Source: an uncultured Clostridia bacterium
GTDB lineage: Bacteria > Bacillota > Clostridia > Christensenellales > UBA1242
Direction of reading: 5' to 3'
Assembly: GCA_944383945.1 (NCBI GenBank)
Contig: CALWRL010000003.1
Span: 1-26,093, forward strand
DNA: 26,093 nt
Part shown: in pieces, positions 8,474 to 16,016 of the stretch
How the letters are laid out: every line of letters starts with the position of its first letter
Numbering within the stretch: the first letter of the stretch is position 1
Made by a program: the position numbers and the translations under genes
Notes under the pieces: generated by a model
What the model was told of the DNA's origin: nothing
The model's database searches: none
The model's input: only the letters and a program-made list of their open reading frames with translations

Positions 8474-11122
8474 TTATTGTCTCCCACAACAGTTTTTATA
8501 TTTTTTCCCACTACCGCATGGACATGGAGCATTTCTACCAGATTTTGGTTCTGCCCTTGCTGTTTTTTGTTCAACAACATTAATTGGTTTTGCAACTTGT
8601 TTTGGAACCGGCTTTTCTTCTATTGTTATATTTAATAAAAACAATGCTGTTTTTTCTCTAATTTCGTTAATCATGTCCTCAAACATTTCGAAGCCTATTT
8701 TTTTATAGGCAACAATAGGATCGTGCTGGCCATAACTTTGAAGTCCTATTTCGTTCCTCAATTGATTCATTTGATCAATGTGATCCATCCAAAGAGTATC
8801 AACAACTCTAAGAAGAATGTATCTTTCAAAATCTGAAAAATCTTTGTCGTGAGCCTTAAAAAATTCAACTTTTTCGTTATATCTTTTTTCGACCGCCGCC
8901 ATTATTTTCATAACCAAATCTGCCCCGTCGCAGTCTTCAACAAATTGAGGCGTTACAAGGTTTGTTTCTTTTGGGAAAAGTTTCTTTTCCAATGCTTCAT
9001 TTAAGAGTTGCAAGTCCCATTCTTCGGGAGATTTATCTGGATTTATAACTGAGTATACAGTTTGAGAAATAATGTCTGGGAACATTGCCATAACTTCTTC
9101 GTGAACATCTACACCGTCTAGAACTTTATTTCTTTCACCATAAATTATTTCGCGTTGTTTGTTTAACACATCATCAAATTGCAAAACAGAGCGTCTTGCA
9201 CTATAATGTCTCATTTCAATTTTTCTTTGAGCACGCTCAACTTGTGTTGAAAGCATTTTAAATTGGAATGGCGTTTCATCATCTAGCCTGCAAAATTGTG
9301 CTATTCTTGACAGTCTATCTCCGCCAAATCTTTTAATTAAATCATCTTGCAATGAAATGTAAAACACGCTAGAGCCTGGGTCGCCCTGCCTTCCAGCACG
9401 ACCTCTCAATTGGTTGTCTATTCTCCTTGATTCATGTCTTTCTGTTCCTATTATGTGCAGGCCACCAAGTTCAACAACTTCTTCCTTTTCTTTATCGGTT
9501 ATCTCTTTATATGCTGAATAATTTTTTAAATACTCTTCTTTTGCTTTCTTTAAATCGTCATTGTCTGTTTCCAAAAATGATGTTGCAAAATTAATTTGTT
9601 CTTCGGTAAACCCTTCTTGACGCAATTTTTTTATTGCCATAAATTCTGGGTTTCCGCCAAGCAAAATATCTGTTCCACGACCAGCCATGTTTGTTGCTAT
9701 TGTTACAGAACCTTTTCTTCCTGCCTGAGCAATTATCTCACTTTCTTGTTCGTGGTTTTTTGCATTCAAAACATTGTGTTTAATTCCACAACGCTTTAAT
9801 TCCTTTGAAATCTCTTCAGATTTATCTATTGTTATAGTTCCTATTAAAACTGGCTGTCCTTTTTCGTGCCTTTCTCTAACATCATCAATTATTCCTTTAA
9901 GTTTACCAACAACCCCTGTATAAATAACATCTGGAGCATCATAACGCATGTTTGGTTTGTTTGGTGGTATTTGAACAACGTCTAATTTGTATATTCCAAC
10001 AAATTCGCCTTCTTCTGTTTTTGCTGTTCCAGTCATACCACTTAATTTTTTATATAGTCTGAAATAATTTTGAAATGTTATTGTTGCAAGAGTTTTGTTT
10101 TCATTTTTTATTGTTACGCCTTCTTTCGCTTCAATTGCCTGATGCAAACCGTCACTGTATCTTCTGCCTTTCATAATACGGCCTGTAAATTCGTCTACGA
10201 TTAATATTTCGCCGTCTTTAACAATATAGTTTTCATCTCGTACCATTATAAAATTTGCTTTTAATGCATTTAAAATATAATGGTTAAGTTCCATGTTTTC
10301 AACATCCGACAAGTTTGAAACAGAAAAGAAACGCTCTGCCTTCTCAACGCCTTTTTCGGTTAGATTTATAGATTTTGTTTTTATATCTATCTCAAAATCT
10401 GCATCTTCTTTTAATGTTTTTGCAAATCTTTGTGCAGAATAATAGACATCGCTACTTTTCATTCCTCTTCCGCTGATTATAAGAGGAGTTCTTGCCTCAT
10501 CTATTAAAATGCTATCAACTTCATCAACAATTGCAAAATTGTGTCCTCTTTGAACCCTATCTTCTTTTCTAACAACCATGTTATCACGAAGATAGTCAAA
10601 GCCTGCTTCATTGTTTGTGCAATATGTTATGTCGCAATCGTATGCCTTTTTCTTTTCTTCTGGTGTCATTCCACTTAATGCAACGCCTACGGTTAAGCCT
10701 AAAAATTTGTGTATTTTACCCATCCATTCAGCATCACGCTCTGCCAAATATTCGTTTACTGTTACAACATGAACGCCCTTGCCCGTTAAAGCATTTAAAT
10801 ATGCTGGAAGAGTTGAAACAAGTGTTTTTCCTTCACCCGTTGCCATTTCGGCAATTCTGCCTTGATGAAGTGCAATTCCTCCCATTATTTGAACATAGAA
10901 ATGGCGCATGTTTAAAACCCTTGCGGAAGCTTCTCTAACATTTGCAAAAGCTTCTGGCAAAAGGCTGTTTAAACTTTCTCCATTTTGCGCTCTTTTTTTA
11001 AGCTCCTCGGTTTTTTCTCTTAACTCTTCATTGGTTTTGTTTTTATATTCTTCTTCAAGCAAAACAACTTTATCTGCTATTTTTTTTAATTTTTTAAGAT
11101 TGCTATTTTTGAATAAACCCAT
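8474..11122 (-). CDS. secA: Preprotein translocase ATPase SecA
   Basis: Cytoplasmic/peripheral motor ATPase that drives Sec-dependent export through SecYEG. The 882 residues cover the whole protein: Walker A MATGEGKT (93-100), the DEAD-type box VDEVDSILIDEARTPL (about 199-214), SGMTGTAKTEEGEF in the helicase linker region, NMAGRGTDILLGG, and the GRAGRQGDPGSS arginine-finger motif. The C-terminus carries the zinc-binding SecB/ribosome-interaction motif CPCGSGKKYKNCC behind a Lys/Pro-rich linker. The start is fixed by AAGGAG 6 bp before the ATG and the normal N-terminus (MGLFKNSNLKKLKKIADKV). The window also encodes the SecE partner. An upstream terminator and a TATAAT box suggest independent transcription. 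Confidence 0.98.
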   Translation of the reverse strand: MGLFKNSNLKKLKKIADKVVLLEEEYKNKTNEELREKTEELKKRAQNGESLNSLLPEAFANVREASARVLNMRHFYVQIMGGIALHQGRIAEMATGEGKTLVSTLPAYLNALTGKGVHVVTVNEYLAERDAEWMGKIHKFLGLTVGVALSGMTPEEKKKAYDCDITYCTNNEAGFDYLRDNMVVRKEDRVQRGHNFAIVDEVDSILIDEARTPLIISGRGMKSSDVYYSAQRFAKTLKEDADFEIDIKTKSINLTEKGVEKAERFFSVSNLSDVENMELNHYILNALKANFIMVRDENYIVKDGEILIVDEFTGRIMKGRRYSDGLHQAIEAKEGVTIKNENKTLATITFQNYFRLYKKLSGMTGTAKTEEGEFVGIYKLDVVQIPPNKPNMRYDAPDVIYTGVVGKLKGIIDDVRERHEKGQPVLIGTITIDKSEEISKELKRCGIKHNVLNAKNHEQESEIIAQAGRKGSVTIATNMAGRGTDILLGGNPEFMAIKKLRQEGFTEEQINFATSFLETDNDDLKKAKEEYLKNYSAYKEITDKEKEEVVELGGLHIIGTERHESRRIDNQLRGRAGRQGDPGSSVFYISLQDDLIKRFGGDRLSRIAQFCRLDDETPFQFKMLSTQVERAQRKIEMRHYSARRSVLQFDDVLNKQREIIYGERNKVLDGVDVHEEVMAMFPDIISQTVYSVINPDKSPEEWDLQLLNEALEKKLFPKETNLVTPQFVEDCDGADLVMKIMAAVEKRYNEKVEFFKAHDKDFSDFERYILLRVVDTLWMDHIDQMNQLRNEIGLQSYGQHDPIVAYKKIGFEMFEDMINEIREKTALFLLNITIEEKPVPKQVAKPINVVEQKTARAEPKSGRNAPCPCGSGKKYKNCCGRQ

Positions 11123-11142
11123 AAGTTGCTCCTTAGGGCTAA

Positions 11143-11170
11143 ATTATACATCATTAATTGAATTTTTAAA
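11143..11170 (-). promoter_or_regulatory. Possible sigma-A promoter for secA
   Basis: A perfect TATAAT -10 (11143-11148, minus strand) is preceded by 16 bp and TTTAAA (11165-11170), a 4-of-6 match to the -35. The implied leader is only about 14 nt and begins at the Shine-Dalgarno sequence, which lowers confidence. It lies between a terminator and secA, where a promoter is expected. Confidence 0.45.
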
Positions 11171-11189
11171 AGCATTTGAATTGATAAAT

Positions 11190-11244
11190 AAAAAAATGCT
11201 TGAAAAAGATTTTTTTGTTACTGCAATCTTCGTCAAAGCATTTT
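11190..11244 (-). terminator. Terminator after the zinc-ribbon gene
   Basis: On the minus strand an outer stem (AAAATGCTTTGA with TCAAGCATTTT, one bulged base) encloses an inner 6-bp stem (AAGATT / AATCTT) and runs into T7. It begins 8 bp after the stop codon. The plus strand also has a long T-run on its far side, so it may act in both directions. Confidence 0.7.
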
Positions 11245-11252
11245 GTTTTTTT

Positions 11253-11738
11253 TTAAAAATCGTCATCATCTAAATCATCATCTATATCATCTTCAAAATC
11301 ATCATCGTCTACATATTCTTCTTCGTCGTCTTCCTCTTCTTCTTCCATGTCGAATTCTTCGTCTAGTTCTGGCATGTCATCGTTTTCCAAGTCTTCCATG
11401 TCATCTCCGTCCAAATCTGTTATGCTAGCCATATCGCCTGTTTCTTCATCTATTGAAGAAGATTCTTCCTCTTCGCCATCTAAATATGTTTCCCAATCAT
11501 CGTCAATTCCAATTGCATTATCCCCGTTCAAAGAACGCTCTTTTGCACATTGACTACACATTATTTCATCAGCTCGAATAAAATTCGTTTTGCAAATTGG
11601 GCAGGTTTCCATGTCTAACTCGTCATAAGAACTAGGGTCTGCATTCATTTCTGCTTGACACACTGAACAATATTTATCCTTTCTTTGAATAAAATTCAAT
11701 TCACATCTTGGACATCTTATATAATCTGTTGGTTTCAT
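11253..11738 (-). CDS. Double zinc-ribbon protein with acidic C-terminal tail, function unknown
   Basis: I do not recognise a named family. The 161-residue protein has four CxxC pairs (Cys9/12, 24/27, 46/49, 61/64) that would form two zinc ribbons of similar layout: CPRC-x11-CSVC and CPIC-x11-CSQC. Residues from about 78 on form an extremely acidic tail, with the last 30 residues almost only Asp and Glu. No signal peptide or membrane segment is visible, so it is probably cytoplasmic. Acidic tails of this kind mimic nucleic acid, as in the RNA polymerase delta subunit, but zinc ribbons are absent there. The start is supported by GAGAGGG 4 bp before the ATG. It has its own strong promoter and terminator and diverges from the VirB6-like gene. 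A role in transcription or nucleic-acid binding is only a guess. Confidence 0.82.
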   Translation of the reverse strand: MKPTDYIRCPRCELNFIQRKDKYCSVCQAEMNADPSSYDELDMETCPICKTNFIRADEIMCSQCAKERSLNGDNAIGIDDDWETYLDGEEEESSSIDEETGDMASITDLDGDDMEDLENDDMPELDEEFDMEEEEEDDEEEYVDDDDFEDDIDDDLDDDDF

Positions 11739-11766
11739 ATTTCCCTCTCAAATAAAAATCGGAGTT

Positions 11767-11795
11767 ATTATAAAGGCAAGAATTGATTTTGTCTA
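11767..11795 (-). promoter_or_regulatory. Sigma-A promoter of the zinc-ribbon gene
   Basis: TAGACA (11790-11795), exactly 17 bp, then a perfect TATAAT (11767-11772) on the minus strand. The expected start near 11760 leaves a leader of about 22 nt containing the Shine-Dalgarno sequence. Confidence 0.78.
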
Positions 11796-11865
11796 CTATT
11801 TTAATATAATTAAAAAAAATTTTTTTAACAATTTGTTTTTTAGCTTATAAATATTGTTTTTTTCG

Positions 11866-11880
11866 GCAAAATAATTTTGC
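11866..11880. promoter_or_regulatory. Operator-like palindrome in the divergent intergenic region
   Basis: GCAAAAT-A-ATTTTGC is a perfect 7-bp inverted repeat around one base, about 35 bp upstream of the -35 box of the VirB6-like gene. It could bind a dimeric regulator. In such AT-rich DNA chance is a real alternative. The rest of 11796-11914 is AT-rich with no gene visible. Confidence 0.25.
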
Positions 11881-11914
11881 TATATATATTATTATAGTTA
11901 ATTATACAAAATTG

Positions 11915-11943
11915 TTTACATTTTGATGTTTTTGTGTTACACT
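11915..11943 (+). promoter_or_regulatory. Extended -10 promoter of the VirB6-like gene
   Basis: TTTACA (11915-11920), 17 bp, then TACACT (11938-11943) preceded by TGT, which makes an extended -10 (TGnTACACT). The predicted start near 11950 gives a leader of about 22 nt. Confidence 0.6.
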
Positions 11944-11972
11944 AAAAAAAACATTAAAAAGGAGAGAAAACG

Positions 11973-14654
11973 GTGAATTTATCTCTTGTTGCTGGTATTG
12001 CTGAACAAATTAGATCTTGGTTCTCTGGATGGTTTGGTGCAATTTTATCTATAATCCCAAAAACATTTTATTTTTTATGCACTCTTGCTTTCCAAGTTTT
12101 AGACATATTGCAACTTCTTGTTAGAAAAGTTGCTGGTTTAGACGTTGTTTATTATACCTCTGATTCCACTGGAGAAAGTGGAGACATAGCTTTTGAATTT
12201 ATAAGAACCATTTTCACCGATAACAATTCAATTCTTTCCAACATTTTTTGGGCTCTTATTATTCTTGGTGTTATCTTATTAATTATAACAACTTTTGTTG
12301 CGGTTCTTCGTTCCGAATATGCTGCAACAGATGCTAAAAGCGCGTCAAAAGGAAAAATTGTGGGAAGAGCTTTTAAAGCAATTGCTTCTTTTGCTATAGT
12401 TCCAATTGTTTGTTTCTTTGGCGTTTTTATGGCAAATGTAATCTTGCAAGCTTTAGATACAATAACAAGTGGAGCATCTAGCTCAGAGTTGAACTATACA
12501 TACGAAATTCCTGGCGAAGGTGAAGGAACCACAGTTTCTGTTGGAAGCCTTTTTCAAGAAAAAACAACACAAAGCGGGCAAAAAACCTACATATCTTATA
12601 ACTTTTGGGGTGATAACCAAAACACAAATGTTCCAACAACCTCAACCCCAATTAGTGGTTTAATTTTTAAAGCTGCAGCATATCGTGCTAATAGAATTAG
12701 ATATTATTCTTTATTTAGAAACAACCTTTCAAACTCTGGCGTTGGCGCAGGAGTATTTGATAAATTTGGAACAGACTATGATCAATCAGCAAGTTTGCTA
12801 GATGATTGTTTTGCTAACAGTTATCAATTAAAAAATTCTGTTAAGCTTAATTCTGAACCATTTGAAAAAGATTACATGTTCCCATTTGGTAACGCTAGTT
12901 CTTTTATATCTAACTCGGTTTCAGATTTAACCACATTTGACAAAAACAATGTTCAACTTGTTTGGTTCTATTATGATCTTTGGCAATTTGATTTCCTTTT
13001 AGGAATTGCTGCCATAGTTGTTTGCGGTAAACTTTTAGTTTATTTGGTTTTTGGCTTAATGAAGCGTATTTTTGAAATTGTTGTTTTATTCTTAATTGCT
13101 CCGCCAATTGCTTCTATTATGCCTCTTGACGATGGCGAAGCATTAAAAAAATGGAGAGGCAAATTTGTAGGTAAAGTTCTTGGAGCGTATGGCCCTATTG
13201 TTGGCTTAAACTTATTCTTTGTTATTCTTCCATTAATAAATCAAATTAAATTCTTTAACATCGCTTTCTTAGATTCAATTGTTTGCTTGTTCTTCACAAT
13301 TGTTGGCCTAATTATGGTTAAAGATTTGGTTGCAACGATTTCTGAACTTATTGGTGCAGATAACGCAATGAAAGCTGGTCAAGATATGGCTGGTGAAATT
13401 GGGCAAACAATTGCAAAAACAGGTCAACTCGCTGCTGCCCCTATTGGAATAACATTTAAAAGTGCAAAATTTGCAAATAACATGAGAAAAAAACATGCAA
13501 GCAAAAGAGATTTGGACGCAGCAAATTTTGAATCATTAGACTCCGCAACTCAAGAAGCCTTGAATGCTGGCGGATATATGGAAAAAAAGAGATTTCTTCG
13601 TGGAATGAGAAAAAGCATGTCACAAGAAGAAAAAGATGCGGCTGTTCAAAAATATAGAGAAGCCCACCCTACCACAATTAAATCAAAGCTTAGAACAAGC
13701 GCAAGGAACAGACAAGATGCACTTGCAGACAAAATTAGCACAAGAATGGGCGCAATGCAGGCAAATGGGCTTGATGCAGAAACTTGGAGAAATCTTTCTC
13801 AAGAACAACAAGATAATTTGATGGCCGAACAAAGACAGCGCGAAGCAAACTACGAACAAAATAAAATTAGAAGAAAAGATTTGTCTGCTGAGATAAAAGC
13901 AAACAGAGATGATGCAAAATTGCACGGTGCTAAAGCACAAGAATATGAAAGAGAACTTGCAACGACAAGAGTTAAAATGCAAGAGCTTGATAAAGAAAAA
14001 GCAACTTTATTAAGCAAAGATGGAACTCCGTTAAACGAAGATGCTACATACAGAATTGGCAAAATTAATGCTGAAAGAATGAATCTCGATACACAGGCAT
14101 CCGATTTGCAAAATTTAGCAAATACTGAAAGACTTTTACAAAATAGTGCGTTGGAAAAAGTTGATGCTGGAAAAGCTGAATTTGAGCAACTTCAAAAGGA
14201 TATTGCTGCAGTACAAGGCAAAAATCAAAGAATTCAAACTGCTCAAAACATTGCTGCATTACAAAAACAAGGCGGATTTATAAAAGGCTTTAGTGAAGAG
14301 GGTTTGAAAAAAGCTGGCCAAATTATGAGTGGAGAATTTGCAAAAGCTCTTTACGACAACTTAAGCCCTGTGTTTAATGTTCTTGGTGATAATTTAGCTA
14401 AAGGATTTAAAGATGCTGGCGGCTGGGGAAAAATTGAAGCTAGATTAAGCGGTCTTGCTGGAAAAGAAGAGAAAATTTCTGAAGAACTTAAAAACCAAAA
14501 AAGAATACTTTCAGCACAAGACAAGGCTAGCGAACTTCTTGGAAGGAATAGAGGAAGTGGTGGCCCAACAACTGTTAGACTTGATGATGCAAGTATCAAC
14601 AAATTCTCTTCTCAAGTTGCTGAAAAAATTAATAAAGAATTAAACAATAAATAA
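11973..14654 (+). CDS. Orphan VirB6/TrbL-like polytopic membrane protein with long helical tail
   Basis: The 893-residue product begins at GTG 11973 with AAGGAGAG 6 bp upstream. The N-terminal 455 residues hold about seven membrane segments (near 22-50, 91-111, 134-160, 335-361, 364-382, 405-423, 430-452), with a soluble, probably extracellular insertion at about 165-330. The core between segments five and six, PPIASIMPLDDGEALKKWRG (377-396), resembles the VirB6/TrbL-like channel proteins of integrative conjugative elements in Firmicutes and Mollicutes (Mbov_0396-type); this is from memory of the family, not a search. Residues about 500-893 are charged, Gln/Lys/Glu-rich and helical, with coiled-coil character near 610-760. 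No VirB4, VirD4, relaxase or other transfer gene is in the window. Promoter and terminator make it monocistronic. It may be a core membrane protein rather than a mobile-element gene. Confidence 0.72.
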   Translation: MNLSLVAGIAEQIRSWFSGWFGAILSIIPKTFYFLCTLAFQVLDILQLLVRKVAGLDVVYYTSDSTGESGDIAFEFIRTIFTDNNSILSNIFWALIILGVILLIITTFVAVLRSEYAATDAKSASKGKIVGRAFKAIASFAIVPIVCFFGVFMANVILQALDTITSGASSSELNYTYEIPGEGEGTTVSVGSLFQEKTTQSGQKTYISYNFWGDNQNTNVPTTSTPISGLIFKAAAYRANRIRYYSLFRNNLSNSGVGAGVFDKFGTDYDQSASLLDDCFANSYQLKNSVKLNSEPFEKDYMFPFGNASSFISNSVSDLTTFDKNNVQLVWFYYDLWQFDFLLGIAAIVVCGKLLVYLVFGLMKRIFEIVVLFLIAPPIASIMPLDDGEALKKWRGKFVGKVLGAYGPIVGLNLFFVILPLINQIKFFNIAFLDSIVCLFFTIVGLIMVKDLVATISELIGADNAMKAGQDMAGEIGQTIAKTGQLAAAPIGITFKSAKFANNMRKKHASKRDLDAANFESLDSATQEALNAGGYMEKKRFLRGMRKSMSQEEKDAAVQKYREAHPTTIKSKLRTSARNRQDALADKISTRMGAMQANGLDAETWRNLSQEQQDNLMAEQRQREANYEQNKIRRKDLSAEIKANRDDAKLHGAKAQEYERELATTRVKMQELDKEKATLLSKDGTPLNEDATYRIGKINAERMNLDTQASDLQNLANTERLLQNSALEKVDAGKAEFEQLQKDIAAVQGKNQRIQTAQNIAALQKQGGFIKGFSEEGLKKAGQIMSGEFAKALYDNLSPVFNVLGDNLAKGFKDAGGWGKIEARLSGLAGKEEKISEELKNQKRILSAQDKASELLGRNRGSGGPTTVRLDDASINKFSSQVAEKINKELNNK

Positions 14655-14658
14655 AAAT

Positions 14659-14689
14659 AAAAGCTGGAAATTCCAGCTTTTATTTTTTT
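14659..14689. terminator. Shared terminator between the VirB6-like and ferritin-like genes
   Basis: Stem AAAAGCTGG / CCAGCTTTT (14659-14667 with 14673-14681) with a 5-nt loop is followed by T7 on the plus strand. On the minus strand the same stem is followed by TATTTTTATTT, so it can serve both convergent genes. It begins 4 bp after one stop codon and overlaps the other. Confidence 0.88.
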
Positions 14690-15425
14690 AATTTAAGTTT
14701 TTTAAAAGTTCTTCAAATATTGAAATATGCAATTGTTCATCTTCAATAATTCTTAAATACAATTCTGCTAAGGATAAATTTCCAGTTGTTTTTGTTGCCA
14801 TTAAATATTGTTTAACTGCTTCTTGCTCACTTTCTATATTGTTTATCAAAATTTGTTTCACATCTGTTATTTGCGCAACATTTCGCCCTGTCCAAACATT
14901 TCCCATTCCATCTGTTAAAGTTGGATCTCCTCCAAAAGCTACTATGGCATCTGATAACAATTCGTAATGAGCCATTTCGGTAATTGATATTTTTTCCAAA
15001 ATGTCTTTAATATCATTGTAGTCATTGCTTAATACATAATGTTGATATAAGTAAGTAAGAATTGCCGATAGCTCGCCGTTTCTTCCAAAAGCCAAGCCTT
15101 TTAAAACTTTAACATCTTTTCTGTTCGGTGTAACGTCTTTTAATTGAGGATAAGGCTTGTCAACAGAAGTTTTTATCTGTTGCAAACTATTTTCATTACT
15201 ATTGTTTGTTTTATTATTTTCATTTATTGAATTATCGGCTTTTTCGTTTTCTTCCAAATTTTTGAATCTTTTTATTGCATTGTTGTTTTGTTTACGTTGA
15301 ACTCTTTCAACTTCCCTTTTTATGTAATCTTGTTCTATTTTAATTTTTTCTGCAATTTTTTGTTTTTTTTTTAAATTTTCCTTTATACAAGTTGGCGTTA
15401 CTCCAAACTTTTTAAATATTTCCAT
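14688..15425 (-). CDS. Ferritin-like di-metal protein with Asn-rich N-terminal extension
   Basis: The C-terminal half (about 105-245) is a four-helix ferritin-like domain. Likely metal ligands are Glu118 (GRNGELSAILTYLYQHY), Glu150 and His153 (EMAH), a Glu near 200 (NIESEQEA), and Glu230 and His233 (EDEQLH). Related Clostridia proteins are annotated rubrerythrin-like or manganese-catalase/CotJC-like; the GELSA segment resembles the latter. The first 100 residues are charged and then Asn-rich, with no known domain. Function could be iron or manganese handling, oxidative defence or a spore-coat role. The start has AAGGAG 5 bp before the ATG. It is divergent from the 142-residue gene. The fold is confident, the reaction is not. 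Confidence 0.82.
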   Translation of the reverse strand: MEIFKKFGVTPTCIKENLKKKQKIAEKIKIEQDYIKREVERVQRKQNNNAIKRFKNLEENEKADNSINENNKTNNSNENSLQQIKTSVDKPYPQLKDVTPNRKDVKVLKGLAFGRNGELSAILTYLYQHYVLSNDYNDIKDILEKISITEMAHYELLSDAIVAFGGDPTLTDGMGNVWTGRNVAQITDVKQILINNIESEQEAVKQYLMATKTTGNLSLAELYLRIIEDEQLHISIFEELLKNLN

Positions 15426-15443
15426 GACATCTCCTTATAACTT

Positions 15444-15471
15444 TATTTATGTAAGTTAAAGTTAAAAAGTT
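15444..15471 (-). promoter_or_regulatory. Possible sigma-K-like (mother-cell) promoter of the ferritin-like gene
   Basis: CATAAATA (15444-15451, minus strand) matches the sigma-K -10 pattern CATAnnTA and is preceded after 17 bp by AAC (15469-15471), matching the minimal mAC -35. No good sigma-A pair is seen. The motif is short and the implied leader is very brief, so this is tentative. Confidence 0.3.
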
Positions 15472-15558
15472 CATTTTTAACATTTTTTTATTCTTAATCA
15501 TATAAATTGAAAAACATGTTAATTGTTTTTTTGATTTATATTCAATTTTAGGAGGAGT

Positions 15559-15987
15559 ATGGAATACAACGACAATCTTATTTCCTCACCAGAAGAATTT
15601 GCCTTTTTGGCAAAAGAATATTCCAATGCTCTAAAGAAAGCGAAGAACACTTTAAATGAAAACTGCCTTAAAATTCTTTTAGAACTAAATTATATTTACG
15701 GTTACATAAAAAGAAATGTAAGAAAACAAAAAATTATAACCTTAATGAATAATCTTGAAAAGCAAACAGTTTTGGACTTTTCAGATTTAAAGCAATTTTA
15801 CCAAACTAATTGTGAAAATATAAAATTTTACAAAGCGAAATACAATAATTTAAGGATTTGTTTGAAACGCTCTATTAGCCTTGAAACAAAATTTATAAGC
15901 TCTTTAATGTTGGATTCCAACAATAATTATTATGAAATAATTCTAAATCATTTAAGCAATATTGAAATGTTAAACGACTTGTTATAA
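15559..15987 (+). CDS. Helical protein of unknown function (142 aa)
   Basis: Not recognised. The 142-residue product is Lys/Asn/Leu-rich and appears wholly helical, with no signal peptide, membrane segment or cysteine motif (Cys residues at about 35, 85 and 102 are not paired). Basic patches (KRNVRKQK near 51-58) alternate with amphipathic helices, suggesting a small helical bundle. It has a very strong ribosome binding site (AGGAGGAG, 15550-15557) right before the ATG and its own terminator, which support a real gene. It is divergent from the ferritin-like gene. Inverted 8-mers AAATTGAA / TTCAATTT (15504-15511, 15541-15548) lie in the upstream region; no clear promoter is visible. Confidence 0.7.
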   Translation: MEYNDNLISSPEEFAFLAKEYSNALKKAKNTLNENCLKILLELNYIYGYIKRNVRKQKIITLMNNLEKQTVLDFSDLKQFYQTNCENIKFYKAKYNNLRICLKRSISLETKFISSLMLDSNNNYYEIILNHLSNIEMLNDLL

Positions 15988-16016
15988 AAAAAAGCGATTT
16001 TTAAATCGCTTTTTTT
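15988..16016. terminator. Bidirectional terminator between the 142-aa gene and the VanW gene
   Basis: A 12-13-bp near-perfect stem (AAAAAAGCGATTT / AAATCGCTTTTTT) with a tiny loop is flanked by A and T runs on both sides. It abuts the stop codons of both convergent genes. Confidence 0.9.

Noticed and set aside
8472..8489. TTG start for the metallo-hydrolase, overlapping secA
   Set aside because: The GGGAG that serves the ATG at 8471 lies within this extension, and the extension adds nothing seen in the family.
11243..11553. Open frames on the plus strand opposite the acidic tail
   Set aside because: They are Ser- or His/Leu-rich shadows of Asp/Glu codons, with no ribosome binding site.
13308..14602. 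Several minus-strand open frames within the VirB6-like gene
   Set aside because: Cys/Phe/Ser-rich shadows without start signals; the plus-strand frame is intact and well supported.
11739..14687. Mobile element carrying the VirB6-like gene
   Set aside because: No integrase, relaxase, terminal repeats, tRNA attachment site or shift in base composition is visible around it.
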